Assembly: GCF_006716645.1 (NCBI RefSeq)
Contig: NZ_VFPL01000001.1
Span: 1,178,001 to 1,242,000, forward strand
Direction: 5' to 3'
Length of the DNA: 64,000 nucleotides
DNA from: Arcticibacter tournemirensis
GTDB lineage: Bacteria; Bacteroidota; Bacteroidia; Sphingobacteriales; Sphingobacteriaceae
Below are positions 53,465-61,198 of this stretch, piece by piece (the stretch's first letter is position 1; each line of letters opens with the position of its first letter). Below the pieces are notes generated by a model. The model was not told the DNA's origin. It ran no database searches and worked only from the letters and a program-made list of their open reading frames with translations. The translations under genes and the position numbers were made by a program.

Positions 53465-55966
53465 TTAATTCGACGGAGCTGAAGAGCTTTGCGTACTGAC
53501 ATATTTGCTTTTCATTCTGTCTGCGAAAAATTTCATATAGAAACCGCCTACAACACTTCTTGCTTTGAAGTTATCGCGGATACCGGTATTAGAATCATAG
53601 AAATCGTTCAAAGGTACACGCGATTCCGTTTCAATAGAATGTCTGTAAACCGGTTTTACCAAAGCCTCAAATTCACTTCGCGTAGGAGCGAACGTGGCAG
53701 TCCACAGGATCCAGTCATTTTTTGTATACGCCTTTCTGCTGTCCAGCGGTAACCCGAACTTGTTCTGTTTTGTCAGGTAGTAGCTGATTTCCGTGTTGTA
53801 AACCTTCTGAGGGAATAAATTCAGATCCAATACCTTGTCCCAAACAAGATTGTATTTCTGGCTCCAGGTGTTTTTATTATCAAAGGTAAGTGCATAGTGG
53901 TCGCCCGCATCAGCCATTTCAATCCATTTAGGGACCATGCTTTCAGCAATAGCCCTGTATTTTTTGGCTGTTTCACTATAGCCCAACGACTCTGCCAGCT
54001 GCGCATAAGAAGCGATCCCTACAATTGCCTTAACCGATAAATTCGCATTTCTCGCCAGGTGACCTGCAAAATCATCCGTACACAGCTGGGTTTTAGGATC
54101 CAGGCCTTCCTTTGTAAGGTAATCCGCCCAGGTGGTCAATGTCGCCCAATGTTTCTTAGCATAGTTTGCATTGCCCTGTGCTTTGGCGATCGCAGCGGTA
54201 AGGATGATCATATTTCCCGACTCTTCCACCGGCATAGGCTCTCCATAGGTTTGGCCGTTGGCTAGCGGATAAGTACCCAGGTCGTGTGCTGCCCATGGGT
54301 GCGGATATTTGCCGCTTTCGCTGAAATAGAAGATACCATTTAACATGCCCTGTAGCAGTACCGGATTGTAGATCAGGTAAAGCGGAGCAGAAGGATACGT
54401 TACGTCAACCGTATTTATGAAACCACCGCTGTTATTTTCTTTAGATAGCCATAGAACTTCACCTTCCGGACTTTTAACTAAAGTATGAGCGGCAATGCTC
54501 TGGCGGTAAGCGAGTAAACACAGGTGGGCATATTCTTTACCACCCGACTGCAAGGCATCAGCATAAACAGCTTTATCAAAGGCCGCACATTTCCGCATTA
54601 CCTCTTTGTATTGGGTAGCAGCAGCGTTTAGCTGATTCTCAATAGTCTCCTTGCCTGAAGTGTTCCACCATGGTCTTAGGTTCCTCTTGAAATACTGTAT
54701 AGAATAAATCTCATCGTAGCCCAACTCAACAAAGCGTTCTGCCGGTTTTGATGTTACCGTTCCAAACGGAATAACCGTATTCAGTGCAAGAGATCTGCCC
54801 GTAGTAACGGTAGAGGCTGAAGAACCACTTCTGAAAGCAGAAGCAGCCTCTCCGCTGTTGGTGATAAACTGTACTGCGCCGCTTGATTTAGGCGCTGCCA
54901 CGTAAAAGTAACCCCAGTCGATGCGCATGTCGTCGGCGGCCTTTTGAAGCAAGGGCTGCTCCACCGTACCCGCTTTGAGCACAGACAATGCAGAGGTTGA
55001 ATATTTTTTCGCGGTTACTTCCTGTGATGGCTTGTATACAGCTATATTCGACGAAGCGCTCATGAAAACCTTTACACTGTGAGTTTTTTTATCGTTAGCC
55101 CGCGCACTATAGGTAACGTAGGAAACCGGACGAGCCAGCAGTCCCAGATCGTCCATAAGCAGGGGCGAAGTAAAGGTCACTTTAAGATCCACATTACCAC
55201 AGGTAAAATCGTAGATGGTCTGTGTGGCAGTCACTTCAACGTTTTTCTGTTTAGCCAGTTGGATGCCTGCACCTTTTTCCTTCAGCTTGTCAACCAAACC
55301 AAAGTCGAGGAATCTGCCGCCAGCTGAGTTCGCCAAATGAATGGCAATTACATTCTCGCCGGCTTTCAGGTCGCTTTTGTTGAGATGCACGTATTGAAAA
55401 GTGTTGGTCCAGCCCTCTTTTTGATATACCTTTTTGCCATTCAGATACACTTCGATGTTATCATCGTGGTTAATCTTTAACATCAATTCATTGGTTCCCG
55501 CCGGGTTTGCAATGCTGAAAGTTCTCCTAACCCAGATATCGTTAGATTTCCAAAGCGTCTTCACCTGCTTTGCATCATCGCCAATAGGCGCCTGTCCCGA
55601 TTTCCAGTTACCATCGGCATAAGAAGCCGACATCCAGTCACCTTCAGGAGCCGTTTCGGTATACTTTACTGAATAGGACTTTTCGTCGGTAGTGCCTAAA
55701 ACGGTTTTATAGTTTGCCTCTTCTTTCCCAAGGAAGCGATAGATACTGCCGTCAACCTTGATCAGGCCCACAAGTGAGTGATCTGCACCAGTCCAGTGAG
55801 TGGTAGTCGATGCGTTGAGCTGATCGGTACCAGACCATATACTGAAATTAGGGTTGTGCGTGATTAAAGGGTAGGATGGAGCCTTTCTGTCCTGCGCTTG
55901 AACCTGGCCGGTTACATAGAAAAATGCCAGCAAGCTCAGGAACTTCAATTTGGTGCGTTTGTTCAT
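53465..55966 (-). CDS. Secreted glutaminase-family protein (DUF4965/DUF5127-like)
   Basis: An 833-residue protein. A signal peptide ends near V-Q-A-Q-D (about residue 25). The start of the mature part is P-L-I-T-H-N-P-N-F-S-I-W-S, typical of the glutaminase-A-like family with DUF4964/DUF5127/DUF4965/DUF1793 modules. A jelly-roll insert at about 95-215 contains D-N-I-E-V-Y-L-N-G-K-K-V-Y, found in many glycan-binding domains. The helical (alpha/alpha)6-like domain has A-H-D-L-G-T-Y-P-L-A-N-G and W-S-Q-K-Y-N-L-V-W. A glycan- or peptide-directed hydrolase is possible; true glutaminase activity is not shown. The start at 55966 was chosen because the signal peptide begins there. Confidence 0.85.
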   Translation of the reverse strand: MNKRTKLKFLSLLAFFYVTGQVQAQDRKAPSYPLITHNPNFSIWSGTDQLNASTTTHWTGADHSLVGLIKVDGSIYRFLGKEEANYKTVLGTTDEKSYSVKYTETAPEGDWMSASYADGNWKSGQAPIGDDAKQVKTLWKSNDIWVRRTFSIANPAGTNELMLKINHDDNIEVYLNGKKVYQKEGWTNTFQYVHLNKSDLKAGENVIAIHLANSAGGRFLDFGLVDKLKEKGAGIQLAKQKNVEVTATQTIYDFTCGNVDLKVTFTSPLLMDDLGLLARPVSYVTYSARANDKKTHSVKVFMSASSNIAVYKPSQEVTAKKYSTSALSVLKAGTVEQPLLQKAADDMRIDWGYFYVAAPKSSGAVQFITNSGEAASAFRSGSSASTVTTGRSLALNTVIPFGTVTSKPAERFVELGYDEIYSIQYFKRNLRPWWNTSGKETIENQLNAAATQYKEVMRKCAAFDKAVYADALQSGGKEYAHLCLLAYRQSIAAHTLVKSPEGEVLWLSKENNSGGFINTVDVTYPSAPLYLIYNPVLLQGMLNGIFYFSESGKYPHPWAAHDLGTYPLANGQTYGEPMPVEESGNMIILTAAIAKAQGNANYAKKHWATLTTWADYLTKEGLDPKTQLCTDDFAGHLARNANLSVKAIVGIASYAQLAESLGYSETAKKYRAIAESMVPKWIEMADAGDHYALTFDNKNTWSQKYNLVWDKVLDLNLFPQKVYNTEISYYLTKQNKFGLPLDSRKAYTKNDWILWTATFAPTRSEFEALVKPVYRHSIETESRVPLNDFYDSNTGIRDNFKARSVVGGFYMKFFADRMKSKYVSTQSSSAPSN

Positions 55967-56162
55967 CTTTTTGTGTGTGATTATCAGATTGTTTTTTTCG
56001 AATATTAGGAACTGTAAAATTAAACGAATGGCATTCCGCATGTTTGCGTTTTTGTATCAACATTTTGCATATGCGTCTCAATCTTTGTAAGAGGTTCGCA
56101 TACATTGGATGAGCTTTGAGCTGTCATGAGGATCACTGGAGGGATTTCTCAGATTGGGCTGG

Positions 56163-56193
56163 TTTGGCTTTAGTTTTGAATTGGCTATATTTG
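56163..56193 (+). promoter_or_regulatory. Promoter of the first toxin-antitoxin locus
   Basis: TTTG at 56163-56166, a 19-bp spacer and TATATTTG at 56186-56193 match the Bacteroidota consensus fully. It lies 53 bp upstream of the antitoxin ATG at 56247. Confidence 0.62.
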
Positions 56194-56246
56194 TATTATA
56201 AAAATATCCGGCGATAGCAACGATAGATTCAACATTACAAGAGATC

Positions 56247-56426
56247 ATGCAACTGGATTACAATTCCAGAGAAATGTTGTTGGAAATCTTACAGAAGCGC
56301 CAAATAGAGGCGCGACGCAATGATATGGCTAGAGCTGCTAAAAAGTCCATAAAAGATTATCACCTCGGCAAAACGAAGCCTCTTACTGTTGATGAAACAA
56401 TAGACAGATTAAACACTTTAGCCTGA
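56247..56426 (+). CDS. Antitoxin-like small protein
   Basis: A 59-residue protein, too short for most ORF calls, starting M-Q-L-D-Y-N-S-R-E-M-L-L-E. It is highly charged and helical, ending K-P-L-T-V-D-E-T-I-D-R-L-N-T-L-A, the pattern of antitoxins paired with RelE/YafQ-like toxins. It is preceded by a full consensus promoter and followed in the same frame by a toxin-like coding sequence. Antitoxins of this kind bind the toxin with their C-terminal part. Confidence 0.65.
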   Translation: MQLDYNSREMLLEILQKRQIEARRNDMARAAKKSIKDYHLGKTKPLTVDETIDRLNTLA

Positions 56427-56693
56427 CCTACCTTTGGAAAGTCGTATCAAAAGTTCGCCAGTAAAAATCCACTGCTAAAAACTGCGATCGCCAAAGCATT
56501 ACGTGAATTAACATATGATGCCTTTGAGCCATCGTTAAGAACTCATAAATTAAGCGGGAAATTAGCTTTATATTTTGCTTGCTCGTGTGGGTATGATTGC
56601 CGGATTGTTTTTACTATTGAGAAAGATCCCGTTGATCCCGGGAATGAATATATCCTGTTGCTTGACATAGGAACACATCAGGACGTGTACTGA
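56427..56693 (+). pseudogene. RelE/YafQ-like toxin remnant lacking a start codon
   Basis: The 88 codons right after the antitoxin's TGA encode a RelE-superfamily toxin body: F-G-K-S-Y-Q-K-F-A-S-K-N-P, S-L-R-T-H-K-L-S-G-K, C-G-Y-D-C-R-I-V-F and L-L-L-D-I-G-T-H-Q-D-V-Y at the end. These are the helix, core strand and C-terminal motif of this family. The first residues (about 6-8, normally including an M) are missing. The frame is the antitoxin's own, so only the TGA separates them. Loss of the start by a small deletion, or a TGG to TGA change in a former fused reading, would explain this. UGA readthrough is unlikely. Confidence 0.6.
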
Positions 56694-56722
56694 AATGCGA
56701 CCAAAAAATCACCTTAATAAGC

Positions 56723-56785
56723 TGTTTAATAATACAAGCAGAGGCTACCTCTACAGGGCAGCCTCTGCTTGTATTATTAAACAGG
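56723..56785. terminator. 25-bp perfect hairpin at the end of the Gre/Rnk-like gene
   Basis: A perfect 25-bp inverted repeat (56723-56747 with 56761-56785) with a 13-base loop. The right arm contains the stop and last codons of the reverse-strand gene (56777-56785). It could end transcription from both sides, since the toxin locus converges here. Exceptionally long for a terminator stem. Confidence 0.75.
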
Positions 56786-57157
56786 TTCAACCTCTTCAAT
56801 CCGGTATCTTTTGATACCATCCTCCATTTCCCAACGCACCTCGTCGCCGGTGTTATAACCAATGAGAGCCAGACCGAGAGAGGAGAGAACTGAAAGTTTG
56901 TTGTTTTTGATCTTAGCCTCGTGGGGAGCCACGAGTTCAAAAACGAGTTCTTCTTTAGTGTCAGTATCTCTAACCTTCACTTTAGTGTTAATCGCGACTA
57001 CATTCTTAGGAAAGCTCTTAGCCGGTACCACCGTTGCTGATTTCAGCTCCCTTGTAAGTTGCTCCCGGTTAAGATCAGTAAGCTTTTTGTCCTTCTTTAA
57101 GTGATCCTTTATAAGGTGATAAATCCCTTTTGATAAAACTATTTCAGTAACTTCCAT
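56777..57157 (-). CDS. GreA/Rnk-like transcription factor (C-terminal GreA domain)
   Basis: A 126-residue protein. A short N-terminal part (about 1-50) replaces the long coiled coil of GreA. The C-terminal GreA-type domain covers about residues 52-125: I-N-T-K-V-K-V-R-D-T-D-T-K-E-E, L-V-A-P-H-E-A, L-S-V-L-S-S-L-G-L-A-L-I-G-Y-N-T-G-D-E-V. This layout matches Rnk/GreA-like proteins that bind RNA polymerase near the secondary channel without transcript-cleavage activity. The ATG at 57155-57157 starts at the family's usual site. It is 22 bp after the zinc-type small gene 57180-57368. Confidence 0.83.
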   Translation of the reverse strand: MEVTEIVLSKGIYHLIKDHLKKDKKLTDLNREQLTRELKSATVVPAKSFPKNVVAINTKVKVRDTDTKEELVFELVAPHEAKIKNNKLSVLSSLGLALIGYNTGDEVRWEMEDGIKRYRIEEVEPV

Positions 57158-57179
57158 GATAAACAAATTAAGTGAACAA

Positions 57180-57368
57180 CTATGCGAACTCTTCTATCTC
57201 CTGTAAACGCCCCATGCCTTTAGCGTCAAAGTCGAAAACGCCGTCAATCAGCACTTCGTCATCGCATACAGGACACTCTACTACAATGTTCAAAACAACA
57301 TCGCGTTCGTTAAAATAATTCACTGGCAAACGGAGAATACCGTTATGCTCCGGACATATAATTTTCAT
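57180..57368 (-). CDS. Small Cys-rich hypothetical protein
   Basis: A 62-residue protein with C-P-E-H (about residues 5-8) and C-P-V-C (about 32-35), likely one zinc site, and an acidic end (R-L-Q-E-I-E-E-F-A). No family is known to me. It lies 22 bp upstream of the Gre/Rnk-like gene on the same strand, so the two probably form one operon, which hints at a transcription- or RNA-related role. Confidence 0.65.
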   Translation of the reverse strand: MKIICPEHNGILRLPVNYFNERDVVLNIVVECPVCDDEVLIDGVFDFDAKGMGRLQEIEEFA

Positions 57369-57849
57369 AACCTTAGTTTTTAGATATTAAATTTGATAAA
57401 ACGTTGAATATTCAGCGCTTAGCTAAACAACCGCCCCAACTTGAGAACCAAGTTGGGTTTAATGAATAAAGGCTTTATTGCTTTTTAAGAAGAAGTAACT
57501 CAATTTGAAATGGAAAGGACACATCAAACAGAACATTGCGGCAGTACGGGCAGCGCCGTCCACAGTATTCCGAAAGTATTTAAATGTTCCTGGTCCCATG
57601 TTTGCAAATCTATACTTATAACGCTGAAAAACAAGTTCTGGTTCTTTTTATCTGCGATTCGACATTAAAATGACTATACAGATGGGCTCTGGACTTCCGG
57701 CGTAATTGATCTGTATTCGTGTGCATCGAAGGCTGCAGAATCCGGTTTGTGAAACTGGAACAGATATTGTGATTGTAATCCATCTCATTATACGGTAAAA
57801 GCGGGTGCCTTGATTTTGATTGTGCCTGTAGATTCAATAAATTTGTATT
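57369..57849. other. Intergenic region before the second toxin-antitoxin locus
   Basis: About 480 bp. It holds a CCCAACTT/AAGTTGGG hairpin (57435-57457) that could terminate the reverse-strand unit or act in its leader, and the toxin-antitoxin promoter at its end (57815-57845). A 52-codon ORF at 57510-57668 is not supported (see rejected items). Nothing else seen. Confidence 0.45.
57815..57845 (+). promoter_or_regulatory. Promoter of the second toxin-antitoxin locus, apparently leaderless
   Basis: TTTG at 57815-57818, a 19-bp spacer and TAAATTTG at 57838-57845 match the consensus perfectly. The antitoxin ATG at 57850 follows after only 4 bases, so the mRNA should start at or near the start codon. 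Confidence 0.65.
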
Positions 57850-58065
57850 ATGGAAACAATACTTATTCATCCCAAAAATAAGGAACAATTAGCTGCTGTA
57901 AAAGCATTTGCTAAAGCCCTGAAGATGGATTTTGAAACCAAAGTATCTGAAAGTCCTTACAATCCTGAATTTGTAAAGCGAATTCAGGATGCCAATAGAT
58001 CTGCTGATAAGGGCAATGTAACAAGGATTAAGGATACAAAAAACATATGGGCAGATATTCTGTAG
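57850..58065 (+). CDS. Antitoxin (DUF2683-like)
   Basis: A 71-residue protein. N-terminal I-L-I-H-P-K-N-K-E-Q-L-A-A-V-K-A-F-A-K-A-L-K is the conserved block of DUF2683-type antitoxins paired with YoeB/Txe-like toxins. The C-terminal half is charged and probably disordered until toxin-bound. It overlaps the toxin gene by 19 bp, a typical coupled arrangement. It probably also represses its own promoter, as many antitoxins do; no operator was identified. Confidence 0.82.
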   Translation: METILIHPKNKEQLAAVKAFAKALKMDFETKVSESPYNPEFVKRIQDANRSADKGNVTRIKDTKNIWADIL

Positions 58066-58328
58066 ACATAGAAAAAAATGCAAAAAAACAGCTGGCCGAG
58101 CTTTATAAATCAGGAAATAAAGCTGACATAAAGAAGGTAGAAGTCATTTTTTTCGAATTAGAAGAACACCCAAATACAGGAACCGGTAACCCTGAACAAT
58201 TAAAGTATGAACTTTCGGGGTTTTGGTCAAGGCGTATCAATTCAAAAGATAGGCTCATTTATAAAATTAATGATTTGGAAGTAATCGTTACTGTGATCTC
58301 CGCTAAGGGGCATTATGGCGATAGGTAG
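58047..58328 (+). CDS. Txe/YoeB-family toxin (mRNA interferase)
   Basis: A 93-residue RelE-superfamily toxin. Motifs: N-A-K-K-Q-L-A-E-L (about 11-19), H-P-N-T-G-T-G-N-P-E-Q-L-K-Y-E-L-S-G-F-W-S-R-R-I (about 39-62) and D-R-L-I-Y-K-I. The C-terminal G-H-Y (about 88-90) is the usual catalytic/placement region of YoeB. Unlike the first locus, this gene has an intact start (ATG at 58047) and normal length. It cleaves mRNA on the ribosome when free of its antitoxin. Confidence 0.88.
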   Translation: MGRYSVDIEKNAKKQLAELYKSGNKADIKKVEVIFFELEEHPNTGTGNPEQLKYELSGFWSRRINSKDRLIYKINDLEVIVTVISAKGHYGDR

Positions 58329-58352
58329 TAATTGAGCGGACTCTACCAATGT

Positions 58353-59270
58353 CTATTCAATCGGAATATAAAAGTCCACGATTGCTTTTTTTTCAGGATG
58401 GTCGTTGAAGTCGTTGTGATACAGCTCAAAAGGATTCCGGTCAGCTTTCCTATAGCCGTTTTCGTTCATCCATAGAAATAGTGCCGTCCACGATTTTTCA
58501 AACTCATTAAGCTCAATCTCAAAACCTGCTACAATAAATTTACCACCGTCGATTGTCATTAACGCTATTTCTCCTTCGGCTTTAACAGGCTCCTTTAGTA
58601 AAAGGCTGGCACTCATCCTCACCTTCTCCGCTTCTGTTACTTTGAAACTATCATGGTAAACCGTGATCATTTTCGTCTCCCGATGAAGCAAGCCTTTAGG
58701 TCTTGCCCAGCGGATCAGCTTTTCATAAGCGGCCTGAAGATTTTGAGGCCCCATGCCCGATACATAAGCGAGGTTCATTTTGGACACTTCCCTGATTTCT
58801 GGTTTTGCGTTCATTGTTATCCAGTTTTTAAGATTATTAATGACGCAAATGTATTTTTCATATTCCGGGTATGGTTGACCGTTCTTGCTTTCAAGTTGAC
58901 GGATCTTGCTAAACCTGTTTGGATTTGATTTTTTAAATTCAGAGGGACTTACGCCGTAGAATCTTTTAAACGTTCTTGTAAATGACGACTTATCAGTGAA
59001 ACCGTATCTGAGGAATATCTCGCTCATCGCTGTGTTTTTGTGAAGCAAGTCGAGCGCCGATCTTTCTATCCTTCGTCGCGTAACATACTCTCTGAGCGTT
59101 TCTCCGCTTATCGTTTTGAAAACCCGGTGAAAATGAAACGGCGAGAAAAACGCAATTTCCGAAACCGCATTCAACGAGAGGTCGGTATCCAGATTCGCAT
59201 CAATATATTCAAAAACCCTGTTGATCCTGGATCTGTAGATTGTTTGTACTTCGTTTTCTGAGAAAGCCAT
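58353..59270 (-). CDS. AraC-family regulator with GyrI-like effector domain
   Basis: A 305-residue protein. The two AraC HTH motifs occupy about residues 10-110 (L-S-L-N-A-V-S-E-I-A-F-F-S-P-F-H-F-H-R-V-F, then F-T-D-K-S-S-F-T-R-T-F-K-R-F-Y-G-V-S-P-S-E-F). A GyrI/SOUL-like ligand domain follows at about 150-305 (Y-V-S-G-M-G-P-Q and G-E-I-A-L-M-T-I-D-G-G-K-F). Such SbmC/Rob-like regulators respond to drugs or organic compounds. Standard length. It lies 24 bp from the toxin gene stop (convergent) and is followed upstream by the Fic gene. Confidence 0.9.
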   Translation of the reverse strand: MAFSENEVQTIYRSRINRVFEYIDANLDTDLSLNAVSEIAFFSPFHFHRVFKTISGETLREYVTRRRIERSALDLLHKNTAMSEIFLRYGFTDKSSFTRTFKRFYGVSPSEFKKSNPNRFSKIRQLESKNGQPYPEYEKYICVINNLKNWITMNAKPEIREVSKMNLAYVSGMGPQNLQAAYEKLIRWARPKGLLHRETKMITVYHDSFKVTEAEKVRMSASLLLKEPVKAEGEIALMTIDGGKFIVAGFEIELNEFEKSWTALFLWMNENGYRKADRNPFELYHNDFNDHPEKKAIVDFYIPIE

Positions 59271-59330
59271 AGCCTGAAGCGTGGGATGGGTATTATTACC
59301 TGGCTGGTTTTGACTGTGGTAGTAGTGGCA

Positions 59331-60131
59331 TCAAAACAGCAGCGTAAAGCCAAATCCTTTACCTTTCTGATGTCTGTTCATGTTTTCAAATTTCTCAATT
59401 TCAAGAGAGAGCATTGCCTCGTATTCATCACTCATAAACTTCCTGAAGATATTAATATTGTTGCCAGCCCTGGCATCCAGCAGGGCCTGTATATAATCGA
59501 CCTTTGATTCCTGGCGAACAATAGCGAGTGGTAATCCATAATATGCTTGTATATAATTCATCAGTAAGCGCGAACTCCTTCCATTGCCGTCATAAAACGG
59601 ATGAATACTTACCAGGTTAAAATGAGCGTCGAAAGAGAGGTTTATCTTTTCATCTAAAGAGATTTCAGTACTCATTTTTCGGCCTAATGCCAGAACGAGT
59701 TCCTGCACCAGTGACGGAACCTCATCATAATTCGGAAAGTACGTATCGCCCGCTCTTACATTGCCCTTCCTGTATTCACCTTTAGATGAATCCACATTGC
59801 CCAGCACAGTATGGTATACCGATCCTGTGTTTTTCAATACAGCCGCTCCAATCTCCCGGATAAATTCTTCAGATACAGGCCGCCGCTTTTTTGCTTCATT
59901 TAAAACAAACCGCAGGGCCGTGTAATGGTCCTTTACCATAAGTGTATGGAGAAGTGGTTTGCCTTTAGGCGTTAAACCTTCATTCAATAACACCTCCGTC
60001 TCTACTTCGGTAAGAGTAGAGCCCTCCAGAACAGTTGAATGGTGTACAATAGAAATATGATTAAATTTCTCATGATCTATCACATCTTCAATACCCAATG
60101 ATTTATATCTGTCAATTAAAGCGGTATTCAT
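59331..60131 (-). CDS. Fic-domain protein (AMP transferase-like)
   Basis: A 266-residue class II-like Fic protein. The catalytic motif is H177-P-F-Y-D-G-N-G-R-S-S-R188, matching HxFx(D/E)GNGRxxR. An inhibitory-helix motif S32-T-V-L-E-G37 fits the [S/T]xxxE[G/N] consensus, so the enzyme is probably self-inhibited. It would transfer AMP from ATP to a target hydroxyl; the target is unknown. Length is complete. Not part of a phd-like antitoxin pair. Confidence 0.94.
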   Translation of the reverse strand: MNTALIDRYKSLGIEDVIDHEKFNHISIVHHSTVLEGSTLTEVETEVLLNEGLTPKGKPLLHTLMVKDHYTALRFVLNEAKKRRPVSEEFIREIGAAVLKNTGSVYHTVLGNVDSSKGEYRKGNVRAGDTYFPNYDEVPSLVQELVLALGRKMSTEISLDEKINLSFDAHFNLVSIHPFYDGNGRSSRLLMNYIQAYYGLPLAIVRQESKVDYIQALLDARAGNNINIFRKFMSDEYEAMLSLEIEKFENMNRHQKGKGFGFTLLF

Positions 60132-60281
60132 TCCCCTGTTTGATTAAATGCAGCATTACAAATATCGTACGTTTAAAGCTCAATACCTAAAATAGTTGCC
60201 GCAGGCGTTTTCCTCACCGGGAAAGCCGGAACATGCAAAACCACGTTTCTTAGCTCTTTGTGAGCCGAACAGTTTAAACTA

Positions 60282-61193
60282 CTACTGGTTAACCTGAATA
60301 CGGAGCTCTTCCTGCATAATATGCGTTGATCCGTTGAGTTTATATTCATACGATATTAAGAATACATTGAACTTCCGGCCGAAGGATTCTTCGACACGAA
60401 AGATGTTGGGGTATCTTGTATCGCCATCAATCTGCCGCACCTCGATGTCTTTGTAAGGCTTAATTGTGACCTTATTGTCAGCACCGACTTCTAAAATAAT
60501 GGAGGTCTTGTTGATGTGACTCACATTGCTTTCAAAAGACTCCGTTCCTGCGATCACCCGTACACTGTTGCTGGTTAAGGGGAACAGCTTCTTGTTACCT
60601 GCTGTAATTCTTTCGTCGACCAGTCCTGTCATCGCGTAAAAAGCATCATCAGCCTGCGAGGCATAGTCGTTTTTTATAAGGACCTGGTAGAGGATGGAAT
60701 TTTTCTTCGGATTTATGTCAACTCCAGACACATCTGTAGCTTTTAGCTCAATAAAATACGTCGAGTCTGGCGATAAACCATCCGGATCCAATTTAACCAT
60801 GGTGCGTCCTGTACGTTCTCCGGCCTTGATAACAATTTTATAGTCCTCAATCTTGTACCGGTTTTTGGGCAACAGTTTCGCGTATAATCTTTCATCGGCA
60901 TCGAAAAGAGACCTGTTGTAGATGTTAAATTGTTCGTCATCTTCCTCCAGCTGGATAATCATGTCCTTAGCAGGCGCGTGTGTGCCACCTGCAGAAGCAG
61001 CGATATAGCCCGTAACCTCCCTACCTGTCAGCGGAACGATCTCCTCAAATGTATTGTAATAGTTGCTGCTGATCAAAGCAACTTCGTTTTTGTACATCTC
61101 TTGTTCAAACACGTCGTTGTCTTTGCACGATGAGAGCGCCGCAGCGGCTGCCAGCATCAGTATATAACTTCGTTTCATCTTATACTTTTTCAT
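60282..61193 (-). CDS. PUL surface lipoprotein with DUF4361-like domain
   Basis: A 303-residue lipoprotein. The signal ends L-S-S-C23. The N-terminal domain is of the BT_3987/DUF1735 type (about 30-170: A-L-I-S-S-N-Y-Y-N-T-F). The C-terminal DUF4361-like domain covers about 185-300 (A-F-Y-A-M-T-G-L-V and F-L-I-S-Y-E-Y). These proteins are found after SusC/SusD in polysaccharide utilisation loci and are placed at the outer surface. It is 5 bp after susD, clearly one operon. Start may be M6 (M-K-R-S-Y). Confidence 0.85.
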   Translation of the reverse strand: MKKYKMKRSYILMLAAAAALSSCKDNDVFEQEMYKNEVALISSNYYNTFEEIVPLTGREVTGYIAASAGGTHAPAKDMIIQLEEDDEQFNIYNRSLFDADERLYAKLLPKNRYKIEDYKIVIKAGERTGRTMVKLDPDGLSPDSTYFIELKATDVSGVDINPKKNSILYQVLIKNDYASQADDAFYAMTGLVDERITAGNKKLFPLTSNSVRVIAGTESFESNVSHINKTSIILEVGADNKVTIKPYKDIEVRQIDGDTRYPNIFRVEESFGRKFNVFLISYEYKLNGSTHIMQEELRIQVNQ

Positions 61194-61198
61194 TTAAC

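Noticed and set aside
57510-57668. A 52-codon ORF with several Cys
   Set aside because: No ribosome binding site, no recognisable family, and codon use is not convincing; in a gap otherwise containing only promoter and hairpin elements.
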